A program made the translations under genes and the position numbers. Source: Moryella indoligenes (lineage in GTDB: Bacteria > Bacillota > Clostridia > Lachnospirales > Lachnospiraceae). From it: DNA of 64,000 nucleotides. Below, in pieces: positions 10,701-17,783 of the stretch. The notes under the pieces are model-generated. The model saw only the letters and a program-made list of their open reading frames with translations. It searched no databases and had not been told where the DNA came from. The stretch lies in contig NZ_JAUSTO010000003.1 of assembly GCF_030812885.1 (NCBI RefSeq), forward strand, positions 124,001-188,000. Direction: 5' to 3'. Every line of letters begins with the position of its first letter. Within the stretch, counting starts at the first letter, position 1.

Positions 10701-13547
10701 ATAGCCCTCGCCGTTCGGCTCATAGATATAAGTGATCTCCACGGGCTGGTTCGGCATCTTTCCGCTGTAGTTCCATGCGTTGTCAAAGTTTTCACCCGCC
10801 GCACTGACCAGGTGTCCGTCCGCGTCATCCGCTCTAGTGCCCTTTGTGACCTTTGCTTCGACCAGATCGTAGCCATAGACCGCTGCCGGATGCGCCGCGA
10901 TGTCATCCTCCGGATAGTAGGGCTCCGTGTGCTCCGGAAAAACCTCTGTGCCACTCGCCGTCACATGCTTCACGGTGAAATCCGAGCGGGCACTCGGATC
11001 ACTATAATCCACCACATAGCGATAGTAGACAGCGGCGTCCTGTCCCGGCATATGCCCGGATAAGTGGCCGTTCGCGGGATCAAAGGTGGCAATGTCAACA
11101 GGACCGCGTCCGTCGTAAAAATCAAATGTCTCAGGGCTCAGAAGGGAAGCCGCCTTAGACCACTTATAGCCATGGATCGCTTTCTGATCCGCTGTGATCT
11201 CATCCTCCACGGAGTGCGCCTTCTCTGCGGTGCCCGTCTGGAAGGTAATGCTCCCGTTTGCATTCTGATATGCCACCGTGTAGTCGAACTTTACACTCGT
11301 GTCCGGCTTAAAAATAGCGTAGTACTTCACCGGCTCCTCCGGGAAGTGCGAAGGAAGCGCTCTCTCGAAGGTGTAAGGAGGCGTCGGCAGGCTCCAGCTC
11401 TGAGTCCCTGCGTCATAGACACCCTTGACCCATCCTTCAAAGGTATAGCCGTACTTCAGGACAGTCGGCATCACTGCATGCACGCTGTCCCCGGTATTTC
11501 CCTTCAGCTCCGCGGGCTCCGGCGTACCGCCGTTCGCATGAAAGCTGATGGAGCTGCCGCGCCTTACATAGGTGTATGTAACAACGACATCCTGCGCAGG
11601 CATGCTTCCGGTGATTTTCCCCATATCGCTGCCGCTCATTACAGGGGTCAGTGCCGTGCCGCTGCCCTGATTCACGCTGACACCCGTCAGTGTGTAGCCA
11701 GGAGCCGGAGCCGGAGCAGCCTCATCGACCGCAGCTCCCTCACCGTAGGGCTTCTCCGGGCGGTTCTCCGCGCCGCTGACCGCCGTTCCCTTATCGTCCA
11801 CATAGACGAAGCTCATGGTATAACCGCTCCGCCGGAGCACTGCATTTTTAATATTATGGAGCGCATCTGCACCCACGTTCACCGTGAGCCCCTTCGCGCT
11901 CTGGTCCGCCTTGAAAGAATCGGAGAATGGGCAGGTGGTCACAGTACCCGGGTAGCTCGCGGAGGGCACCGCCACCACAACCTCCTGTCCGGCAGCGGTC
12001 GGGGCAGCTCCTCCTACCGTCATCTCCGGAAGCGTCGCCGTCGTCACGCCGATCTCGCTGCCCTCAAGATCACCCTCCACCGTGATGCACTTTCCAGCCG
12101 GAAGGTATACATTCGCTGCTTTATTTTCCGTGTCTTTGTTGCCGCTGATCTTCACCGCGTTCAAAACAGCAAAGGTTCCCGTGCTGTTGAAATGCACGGC
12201 GCCCCTGCCGTCTTTCGCGGAGGTATTGCCTGTAACCGAGCCGCCGTTCATGGCGAGGCTCGCACTGCCGCTCAAATCAATCGCGCTGCCCTTGTCCGTC
12301 GCGCTTCCCTTTGCGCCGGTCACCGTCGCACCACTGTTGATTGCCAAGCTTCCCGCTGTCACCGAAATAACAGGAGAAGCGCTTTCCTTTTCACTACCGG
12401 AGAGCGTAATATCGTTAAAGCTCCATTTGCCTCCCGTCACATGAAAGAGCTCGTCCGCATAGTTTGTATCTCTCTCGAGGGTCTTAATCCGCTCTTCGGC
12501 CGGTAGATTCAGGGTTGACTTTCCGTCGTGTGTAAAATCTGTGCTCGCTATGGTTATATCCCTGCTGTCGCTTCCAGAAAGCGTGAGCGCTGAAGTAAAA
12601 GGCTCATAGTCCATAACATAGATATATCCCTTATTATTTCCAATTTTCTCTATCGCCTTACTGAGCGTTTTATACGGCTTTGTGTAGGTACCTTCATTTC
12701 CGTCATTTCCATATTGCGAAGACACATAATAAGAATTCACGCGGCAGGCAAATGCCACCCTTCTCTGCACCGTCTCATAGGGACGCAGCTCAAAACTCCA
12801 GGAATACGCCAGACCCGAGTCGGTATTGCTGACAGATGAACCGCCGCCTTCAGTGAAAATGTTTTGGCTTCTGCTTCCATAGTGTCCAATCCACCGCGTG
12901 GTAGGCACCGGCATTCCTGTAATATTCTCGCTGGTGTAGCAGTCAAAGGATGAGTAGTTCCCATAATTCAGCATATGAAAGCCAGCGTCCGTCTTATAAA
13001 GCGTCGCGGCATCCGCCGGGTCACCGCTTCCGGATGAGTGTCCGTCTATCTGTATATCCGCACAGCTTCCAATATTTACCTTCTTAACCTGAGCATCCTT
13101 ATTGTAAACATAATAATTCACAAAAAGGTACTTGTTGTCAGGACTCGGCAGCACAGTCATTTTTACCTCAACGCCCGTCCCGTCAGGCTCCTGTACTCCG
13201 CCGTTTTTATTGCATTGTATACTTTTTTTGTCGCCGCCATTGACCGCAATATAGGTCTGATACCCATTGTTACGATAGCTTGTATTAAAGCTGCTGCTAC
13301 CGGTGGTGTATGTAGTATTTTCCGTTCTCTTTCCCTGAATGTCAAAGGATTTACTCGACTGGATGACTCCCAGAGTTGAGCTGCAGCTTCGTTCGCCAAG
13401 ATCTTCCACGGCCATCTCCGACGCATATGCCGTCAGCGTCATCGCCGGCGCCGGCGCAAGAAGGCCGAACACCATTGTGAGCGCAAGAGCCTTCGCGAGG
13501 AAGCGCCTGACGATCCCCTTTCGTTTTCCTGCCGTTCCATTCTTCAT
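7746..13547 (-). CDS. Giant surface protein with beta-helix and InlB/MucBP-like repeats, lacking its wall-binding tail
   Basis: A 1933-residue secreted protein. The signal peptide (about 1-45: basic MKNGTAGKRKGIVRRFL, hydrophobic core, AYA-S site) is followed by a beta-sandwich-like head, a right-handed beta-helix-like stretch (about 270-500, with repeated ITLSGS, ISVTAGSLAINSGA, SLAMNGGSVTGN turns), then MucBP-like repeats (VTYTYVRRG, VAYQNANGS, FRVLYEDNNT) and InlB B-type units (GYTFEGWVKG, FAGWFIDSNG). A predicted helical segment with many Lys/Glu (about 1780-1880) and a Gly-rich linker (GGGSGGGGGGRG) precede the stop. In the sister protein this linker leads into wall-binding repeats; here a TGA interrupts the frame. 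The start chosen is the ATG at 13547 with GAGAGGAG upstream rather than the ATG 33 bases earlier. The role is probably adhesion; the binding partner is unknown. Confidence 0.85.
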   Translation of the reverse strand: MKNGTAGKRKGIVRRFLAKALALTMVFGLLAPAPAMTLTAYASEMAVEDLGERSCSSTLGVIQSSKSFDIQGKRTENTTYTTGSSSFNTSYRNNGYQTYIAVNGGDKKSIQCNKNGGVQEPDGTGVEVKMTVLPSPDNKYLFVNYYVYNKDAQVKKVNIGSCADIQIDGHSSGSGDPADAATLYKTDAGFHMLNYGNYSSFDCYTSENITGMPVPTTRWIGHYGSRSQNIFTEGGGSSVSNTDSGLAYSWSFELRPYETVQRRVAFACRVNSYYVSSQYGNDGNEGTYTKPYKTLSKAIEKIGNNKGYIYVMDYEPFTSALTLSGSDSRDITIASTDFTHDGKSTLNLPAEERIKTLERDTNYADELFHVTGGKWSFNDITLSGSEKESASPVISVTAGSLAINSGATVTGAKGSATDKGSAIDLSGSASLAMNGGSVTGNTSAKDGRGAVHFNSTGTFAVLNAVKISGNKDTENKAANVYLPAGKCITVEGDLEGSEIGVTTATLPEMTVGGAAPTAAGQEVVVAVPSASYPGTVTTCPFSDSFKADQSAKGLTVNVGADALHNIKNAVLRRSGYTMSFVYVDDKGTAVSGAENRPEKPYGEGAAVDEAAPAPAPGYTLTGVSVNQGSGTALTPVMSGSDMGKITGSMPAQDVVVTYTYVRRGSSISFHANGGTPEPAELKGNTGDSVHAVMPTVLKYGYTFEGWVKGVYDAGTQSWSLPTPPYTFERALPSHFPEEPVKYYAIFKPDTSVKFDYTVAYQNANGSITFQTGTAEKAHSVEDEITADQKAIHGYKWSKAASLLSPETFDFYDGRGPVDIATFDPANGHLSGHMPGQDAAVYYRYVVDYSDPSARSDFTVKHVTASGTEVFPEHTEPYYPEDDIAAHPAAVYGYDLVEAKVTKGTRADDADGHLVSAAGENFDNAWNYSGKMPNQPVEITYIYEPNGEGYRFRVLYEDNNTDDSSLRDIIEPIEDTGKQADQPVEAECKELYGYIHSTHAAAPAAPNAQFDGDHNYSAKMPADNLTVTYTYDRDPDKWVKISYYSGPLGALSHDNESPADDPSKLVSPDVKSGGSGSYYAKVLKAGGSDEGYTWEQIRKKRLVPIAKSNSEYYRFAGWFIDSNGNQTLDRDNGETLLTDTQKFDGDTAVFAYFEEVPSKWVDIKFKAGDHGTLAGAATLHTRYDDTWGAIAKPAYTPEVNYLVRGWYDGSVAMQDGDALTDGKTYTIRFYPDPNVFGTNAGDVDAAGSLDEDGRGRVTAFDTKPGYKYIITDMAGNILGVQNGSITGRVIFNDLYPGTRYQVYEASGDTDAAPGGHVSGASGMLGNPTEVLVPVVEHNYQISYDTENEGKTVLTIEPADKDADYAILDESGNVVHTPESGEGGWQTPAGNPGKVVFPGLDHGGKYTVVARPKGQSGIAAEDKRPDGTDLTMDPGGELEIPKFIVQTVNGEVVSVGDNAVGAPRYDEAHRGDAVQVSAEAADGAGHSFRFWRVLVGAVSGIGSKLKNLAFGFAMPDTNVVLTAEYQRGSSSNATVTDEVRGGNPGEMALDPDEIEDLEDSLTTDADRVLMKKNKAEVIYKVVYRKGKVRKNVSDAVREFNDYEHSSHKKAYTEAWELGVDIERYVNGRRVKRTTPSNAQFNTYVQLDKEDVDMMDYALYEYRKDPADPTNYLVEEVTLSEDPEESGGLFTFTARDGARYVLTYSKAFRLTFINEHSETQPQYTFKLRKGDSPEDTVGNPDYPNGDYGQVEDPKPDFTSTEGVYYLYKGWSRRKDRMRAFDPGDPIGKRSYVYAFYEDNKKEVTEARKALDKAIQEAMRRADDFFLKRKETGEILDKIDDVVRKFEQTEPRRLTQNELEDLLSELKNFMKTYDDQLDNRYKHYDDITTHRSGGGSGGGGGGRGAGTRSVPYVPENARNYVVGTNGNWELVDAEKHE

Positions 13548-13564
13548 TTCCTTTTGCTCCTCTC

Positions 13565-15223
13565 TTAAAAGTTCAGGCATTCCTCAGCCGGAAGTCCGCT
13601 CTCCGCGGTCGGCGTATCGCTGCCCGCAATCAGCCCCTCTGCGTAGTGGTCTTCCTTATTGTCCTTGTCGTAATGATAGAAGCCGGGACCCTTGTCTCCG
13701 TTCCGCCATCTCGGCGCGAACTCATCTCCACAGTAAGCAACAAACCTGTCGCCGATGATGAGCAAATAGCCGCCGTCGCGATCCTTCAGTGCCTTTCTCC
13801 CGGTGACGACCTTTCCTCTCTCATCGACCACCTGGTAGTAATCCGCGCCGTTTTTTTCCGCCTTCACCACACCGTAGCCGAAGCCCTCGTCCGCTTCAAG
13901 CCGCAGACCGTTGATGTAATATTTGCCGCCTCGCTTCTGAAGGTAGTTCCGGTTCCCGTATGCCTTTCCATTCGGCGCGAAGCCAAAGGTATAGACGCCG
14001 TCCGCCAGCTCCACTTCAATTTCTTTTCCGCTCTTCATCGAGCCATCGTTCAGCTCGTCCGGACCGAAGAGATAGAGATCCGCCTTCTCAATGCCGTAGA
14101 GATTCCCCTCGATGAAATCCTTCGAATCCCAGGCATCAACATCGTACTGCGCGACAAATTCATCTTTTCCGCCAAAGAGCACAAAGCCGGTCTGCATCCT
14201 GCCGATGCCGTCGAAGGCGTACCTTCTTCCATTCACCTCCTTGATGCGGTTCCGATACACCCTTCCCTTCGCATCCGTTCTCCACCAGCTGCTCTCAAGG
14301 TCGATGAAATCGTCCTCGCTGAGCTTCTCCGACGGGAACATCCAGAGCCATTTGTTTTTCATCAGCGGTCCGCCGTCGTAGCCGTCGTAATACTTGACAG
14401 ACTGCACTGTGGTCGGATTGCTCCGCACTGCGTCACTCAGACTCGCGATATCCCCCCACCAGGAGAGCATGATCCCGTTCTCGTCAAAGCCATAGGTGGC
14501 GCCGCCGATCTCCTTCTGAAGCGGGCTCCCGCCCCTGCTCCGGTATTTCTTTGAGTCCGCGCCGAAGTACATCCACATCTCAGGATAATCGCTGTAGCTC
14601 CTGCCGCTGACCGCACTCTCAAGGCCGGAGCCGCCGCTTCCGTCTGTCGTCCCGATGCCGCCGTAGTTCAGCCACTGTCCGGTGTACAGCGCGCCGTCCT
14701 GTCCCGCAAAGTAGCGTCCCTCCACAAAGGGATCGTCCTCCTCCACAGTCTCACCGTTCTCGTCAATGAAGCCGGTCAGCATCACGCCATCTTCATCAAA
14801 GACATAGTACTTTCCGTCAATCTCCTTCCGGAAGCTCTTATTCTTTTTCTTATAGCCCTTTCCGTCCGCGCCGAAGTAGCGCCAGCCCTCCTCATGGACA
14901 TCATCCCCGGAACCACTCCCGTCGATCCAGATCCACGCATTTGCCTGCATTTTTCCATCCGCATCCACGTAGTAGTCATAATCCCGCCAGGTGACGATCC
15001 CATTCCTCACGATGTGTCCGTCCTCGCCCAGGTAGTACCAGTTCTCCTTCGACTTCTTCCAGACATTTGTCATCGGAGTGTCGTTCCTGTTCAGGTAGCT
15101 CCACTCATCTCCCTGTTTTGTCCACCCCTCCTCGGCATAGACCGGAGCCGCCGGCAGGAAGCAGCCCAGCGCAACAGTCAGCGCGAGTGCCCCTGCGATC
15201 CCCTTTCTTCTCTGTCTCTTCAT
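13565..15223 (-). CDS. Secreted cell-wall-binding repeat protein
   Basis: A 552-residue secreted protein made almost entirely of glucan/choline-binding type repeats. A signal peptide (MKRQRRKGIAGALALTVALG, cleavage near VYA-EEG) is followed by repeat units with the Trp-Tyr-Tyr/Phe pattern, such as WKKSKENWYYLGEDGHIV, GWRYFGADGKGYKKKN and KYYVFDEDGVMLTGF. No enzymatic domain is visible. Such repeats bind wall polymers or exopolysaccharide non-covalently. The ATG overlaps the stop of the 3D-domain gene upstream (ATGA), with GGGGGAGG as ribosome site, and its stop is 17 bases before the next gene's ATG, so it is the middle member of the surface operon. Confidence 0.85.
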   Translation of the reverse strand: MKRQRRKGIAGALALTVALGCFLPAAPVYAEEGWTKQGDEWSYLNRNDTPMTNVWKKSKENWYYLGEDGHIVRNGIVTWRDYDYYVDADGKMQANAWIWIDGSGSGDDVHEEGWRYFGADGKGYKKKNKSFRKEIDGKYYVFDEDGVMLTGFIDENGETVEEDDPFVEGRYFAGQDGALYTGQWLNYGGIGTTDGSGGSGLESAVSGRSYSDYPEMWMYFGADSKKYRSRGGSPLQKEIGGATYGFDENGIMLSWWGDIASLSDAVRSNPTTVQSVKYYDGYDGGPLMKNKWLWMFPSEKLSEDDFIDLESSWWRTDAKGRVYRNRIKEVNGRRYAFDGIGRMQTGFVLFGGKDEFVAQYDVDAWDSKDFIEGNLYGIEKADLYLFGPDELNDGSMKSGKEIEVELADGVYTFGFAPNGKAYGNRNYLQKRGGKYYINGLRLEADEGFGYGVVKAEKNGADYYQVVDERGKVVTGRKALKDRDGGYLLIIGDRFVAYCGDEFAPRWRNGDKGPGFYHYDKDNKEDHYAEGLIAGSDTPTAESGLPAEECLNF

Positions 15224-16116
15224 CTTCCTCCCCCTTCTTCAGCTTTTCTGATATAAATTTTTCTGTTCTGTCTTCCCTGACGCAGCGCCTCTTCATGCGT
15301 ATCGAAATAAATGTCGATAACCGCACCTTTGACGAGCCGTCCTGTGTCCTCCGCAACATACTTCTTTCCGTCGATCATCAGCTCCGTGCCCAGCGGGATG
15401 ACCTCCGGATCCACCGCCACGGTGCGCCCCTCCTCCGGCATCGTGCCGCTCGCCGTGGGCCCTCCCGCGTGTACTCCGCAGCAGAGCGCGCAGTTGCAGT
15501 AGCCCGTGGTCTGGAACTCTCCCAGGAGCTCCCAGCCCTCCGGCGGGCTCTCCTCCCGGACAATGCGGCTCACCTTCATTCTCTGTCTGCCGAAGCTCAT
15601 CGCCTTCTCGCAGCTGTCAAACCAAATCCTCAGCTTATCACTGCTGCCGGGCATCACCTTATCCTCCACGCGGTACTCCTTCTCCCCAATCCGGACAGAT
15701 TCACCTATGGAAAAGAGTGTCGGATCAGCCGCAACGGTGTGGTTTTCTCTCGGCTTTGCGCCGCTGTACGTGCTGCCGTCCTTTTCAAAATAAGCAGCTA
15801 TCTCCATCTCTCCCAGAGAGAGCTCCTTCACAGCTTTGGCATCCCCACCTTCATCCTTGGCCCTCTCCGGGCCGCTGCGGGTCTCCTCCTCCGCTGCTCC
15901 TTCCTGTACAAGGGGCGGCGCAAGCGACAACGCCCGGGTATTTCCATCCACAAAAAGAGGCGGAACCATAGTGCATTCCGCCGCAAGACTTTGTTTCGCA
16001 CCGGGCACCACCATTCCCAGAGAAAGGAAGAACAGAAGCAGCATTCCGCAGACCGGAACGCGCTCCTCCCACAGCGGATGCCCTCTCAGACTGTGAATCA
16101 GACGTCCATTCCGCAC
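15220..16116 (-). CDS. Membrane-anchored or secreted 3D-domain protein
   Basis: A 298-residue protein with a hydrophobic N-terminal segment (VCGMLLLFFLSLGMVV) acting as anchor or signal peptide and a C-terminal 3D (Asp-Asp-Asp) domain: TTGYCNCALC, GPTASGTMPEEGRTVAVDP and KGAVIDIYFDTHEEAL. Such domains occur in wall-active lytic proteins (MltA/Rpf-like folds). A second, degenerate copy lies ahead of it (HTVAADPTLFSIGESVRIG, LRIWFDSCEKAMSFGRQ), so the domain is duplicated. The start is taken as the GTG at 16114-16116, which has AAGGGAG upstream and puts the hydrophobic segment near the N-terminus; the frame is open to an ATG at 16251 without a good ribosome site. Its stop overlaps the next gene (ATGA). 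It may remodel wall where the operon's surface proteins attach. Confidence 0.75.
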   Translation of the reverse strand: MRNGRLIHSLRGHPLWEERVPVCGMLLLFFLSLGMVVPGAKQSLAAECTMVPPLFVDGNTRALSLAPPLVQEGAAEEETRSGPERAKDEGGDAKAVKELSLGEMEIAAYFEKDGSTYSGAKPRENHTVAADPTLFSIGESVRIGEKEYRVEDKVMPGSSDKLRIWFDSCEKAMSFGRQRMKVSRIVREESPPEGWELLGEFQTTGYCNCALCCGVHAGGPTASGTMPEEGRTVAVDPEVIPLGTELMIDGKKYVAEDTGRLVKGAVIDIYFDTHEEALRQGRQNRKIYIRKAEEGGGR

Positions 16117-16145
16117 ACGCCGCTCTCCCTTCTGCCTCAGAGAAG

Positions 16146-16340
16146 TCAAGGCTCCGGCTGCATGGCAGCCTTCCTCATGCCCGCCTCTGTGATCAGACGA
16201 TGCTGAAAGCTCACCTTTTCTCCGTCCTGTGTGATACTGAAGTATCTCCATGCCAAACTATTCCCCATGATAACCTTACTCTGTTCCGCACGCGCGCTCC
16301 CGCACTCCGTCCCAAAGACACAAGACTGAAAAGAGCACAC
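16146..16340 (-). CDS. Possible small leader ORF of the surface operon
   Basis: A 64-codon ORF starting with GTG (16338-16340) 6 bases after GAAGGAG and just downstream of a good promoter. It ends 30 bases before the GTG chosen for the 3D-domain gene. The product is mixed polar with three Cys near the N-terminus (MCSFQSCVFGTEC) and no recognised domain. It overlaps the 5' extension of the 3D gene's frame, so only one of the two can be used. The ribosome site and promoter spacing make it plausible as the first gene of the operon. Confidence 0.4.
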   Translation of the reverse strand: MCSFQSCVFGTECGSARAEQSKVIMGNSLAWRYFSITQDGEKVSFQHRLITEAGMRKAAMQPEP

Positions 16341-16355
16341 TCTTTACTCCTTCAG

Positions 16356-16384
16356 ATATTAAATATAAGATAACACTTTTGTAA
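16356..16384 (-). promoter_or_regulatory. Promoter of the surface operon
   Basis: On the minus strand TTACAA (16379-16384), 17-base spacer, TAATAT (16356-16361), followed within about 10 bases by a GAAGGAG ribosome site. It is embedded in AT-rich DNA unlike the flanking genes. Confidence 0.6.
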
Positions 16385-16430
16385 TTGTTTGTCCATGAAA
16401 CTTTTAAAATTCGATTTTATTTGTTGCACA

Positions 16431-16450
16431 ATATATATATATATATATAT
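16431..16450. repeat. (AT)10 dinucleotide tract upstream of the surface-operon promoter
   Basis: Ten uninterrupted AT units, then further AT-rich sequence with TATAT runs to about 16470. It lies about 47-66 bases upstream of the predicted -35 element of the surface operon. The rest of the gap 16341-16596 is AT-rich with no other ORF seen. Confidence 0.9.
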
Positions 16451-16596
16451 TGTATTGCTATATATTGTATATGCCTCATATATTCTCAACAAAACGCTTG
16501 TTTTTGAAAACCTTTGTTCAATATTCTTTTTTCTGTTTCACCCACGCTGCTCTGATGTCTCCCAGACCATAATGTGGAAGCACTCCCGGCCGGTAC

Positions 16597-17028
16597 TTAT
16601 TTGTCTCGCTGAATATAGTCCGAATGCTTTCTCCGCTCCAGAAGTTCTGTTCCTGATATAAAGAGAAACTTCCGGATCGCGAACAGCACCGCGAGCGCCA
16701 GAACGCCGATCAGCACGCCGAGTGTGCTCTCATGAATCACCAGAAGATTCTTTGCGACTGCAAAAATCATCGCCTCCATAATGGAGTCCAAATCGTGCCG
16801 ACAGAGCATCATCACAACTTCAAGACCGATCAGTGCCTCCAGAAGATACTGCAAAAATGCATTAAAACTCAATGCTTCGTTTCCAAAGGTCAATTCAGGC
16901 AGTCGATACAGATGTATGACGATACCAAAAAATATAATCAATGCTATGATTACCTCAAACCACATCGCATACTGAAAAAATACGCCCTGTATCCTGTGCA
17001 GAACCTGATTTGCCTTTGAATGCATCAT
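16597..17028 (-). CDS. PsiE-like small integral membrane protein
   Basis: A 143-residue protein with four predicted membrane segments: FEVIIALIIFFGIVIHLY, a segment around YLLEALIGLEVVMML, one around MEAMIFAVAKNLLVI, and LGVLIGVLALAVLFAIRKF. The pattern of helix 2 followed by a CRHDLDSIMEAMIFAVAK loop resembles PsiE-type (phosphate-starvation-inducible E) proteins, whose biochemical role is unknown. The frame is open to 17091, but the ATG at 17028 is chosen because AAGGAGAG lies about 8 bases upstream. It stands alone between the surface operon and the BrnTA locus. Confidence 0.6.
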   Translation of the reverse strand: MMHSKANQVLHRIQGVFFQYAMWFEVIIALIIFFGIVIHLYRLPELTFGNEALSFNAFLQYLLEALIGLEVVMMLCRHDLDSIMEAMIFAVAKNLLVIHESTLGVLIGVLALAVLFAIRKFLFISGTELLERRKHSDYIQRDK

Positions 17029-17081
17029 ACGCAATTCTCTCCTTCCGCAAGTATGCCCCCTTGATTGCGTTCCCGTTTTTT

Positions 17082-17312
17082 TTACTTCCAAAGCACCTCA
17101 AGGTTTCGGTTGTTTGTTACGCAGTCCTTGAGGTAGAGGTTAATCAATGTTTGATATGGAATGCCTGTGCTTTCCGCTTTGCCCTTGAAATAAATAATTA
17201 TATTTTCATCAAGGTTAATTGTAACAGGCTTTTTAAGAGCCTTTGCATACGGATTTTTTATTGCTTTGCTAAAATTAAATTCTTTTTCTAAAAATTCATC
17301 TCTTTCTTTCAT
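17082..17312 (-). CDS. brnA: BrnA-type antitoxin
   Basis: A 76-residue protein resembling BrnA antitoxins: a charged N-terminus with FSKAIKNPYAKALKKPVTIN, then a ribbon-helix-helix-like segment (VTINLDENIIIYFKGKAEST, TGIPYQTLINLYLKDCV) that would bind the operon promoter as a dimer. In the family it neutralises the BrnT ribonuclease and represses its own operon. Its ATG overlaps the stop of the toxin frame by 4 bases. The toxin gene ahead of it is frameshifted, so this is an antitoxin without an evident intact toxin. Base composition is lower in GC than the neighbours, suggesting acquisition. Confidence 0.8.
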   Translation of the reverse strand: MKERDEFLEKEFNFSKAIKNPYAKALKKPVTINLDENIIIYFKGKAESTGIPYQTLINLYLKDCVTNNRNLEVLWK

Positions 17313-17592
17313 CGCCTGACGCTCCTTTCATAACCCGCTTTTTCTCTTGCAGTAGCCTTTCTTGATGAGATAATACGAATAATCGCTTCTTCACGAATAC
17401 AATGCACTACAAGAAGAATTTTACCTTCATCGCTCCGACCAAGAATACGAAATCTATCTTCATTCTCCGAATGCAATTCGTCGTATTCCAATAGTGCTTG
17501 CCATCGTAAAATACCGTTTGTGCTTCTTCAAAGGCTATGCCGTGTTTTTGTTTGTTGATTTGATTTTTATTCTCGTCCCATTCAAATGTCAT
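17309..17592 (-). pseudogene. brnT: BrnT-type toxin gene, frameshifted
   Basis: Two overlapping frames together make a complete BrnT: the first gives MTFEWDENKNQINKQKHGIA and FEEAQTVFYDGK, then shifts; the second continues LLEYDELHSENEDRFRILG, LLVVHCIREEAIIRIISSRK and ATAREKAGYE. BrnT is a RelE-fold ribonuclease toxin of about 90-95 residues. The break is near 17496: the sequence reads GGC AAG CAC TAT, whereas one additional G (AAG GCA CTA TTG GAA TAC) would give the unbroken family-like DGKALLEYDE. A single-base deletion, or a sequencing error, is therefore enough to explain it. The promoter upstream is excellent and the antitoxin is intact. Confidence 0.8.
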
Positions 17593-17617
17593 TGTTTCAT
17601 CGCCTTTTTATAAATAT

Positions 17618-17646
17618 ATTATACATATAATATAAATATAGGTCAA
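17618..17646 (-). promoter_or_regulatory. Promoter of the brnTA locus
   Basis: On the minus strand TTGACC (17641-17646), exactly 17 bases, then consensus TATAAT (17618-17623), 26 bases before the brnT ATG. BrnA-type antitoxins normally bind here. Confidence 0.8.
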
Positions 17647-17660
17647 TATAAATAGAGTTA

Positions 17661-17720
17661 AACGGCTTCGCCGTTCATCAGCTTTCTTGAACGGCGGGGG
17701 TGCAGGGGGAACACCCTGCA
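17661..17720. other. Two short hairpins beside the brnTA promoter
   Basis: AACGGC-TTC-GCCGTT (17661-17675) is followed by TGCAGGG-ggaaca-CCCTGCA (17701-17720) in a G-rich setting. Similar G-rich hairpin sequence is common in mobile elements of Clostridia, so this may be an element remnant next to the acquired toxin locus. No integrase or attachment site was seen, and no gene lies in 17647-17783. Confidence 0.35.
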
Positions 17721-17783
17721 AAGAAACTTCAAACCACAAACTTCATCAAAAGGTACGGGTTGTGTTTTCCCTGTCCGTCGGAC

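Noticed and set aside
9096..12506. Long plus-strand open frames (655 and 480 codons) inside the giant surface-protein gene
   Set aside because: No ribosome sites or domains; they mirror the repeat-rich sense frame.
17407..17592. Two separate small genes in the brnT region
   Set aside because: The two frames join into one BrnT with a single base restored, and neither alone makes a complete fold.
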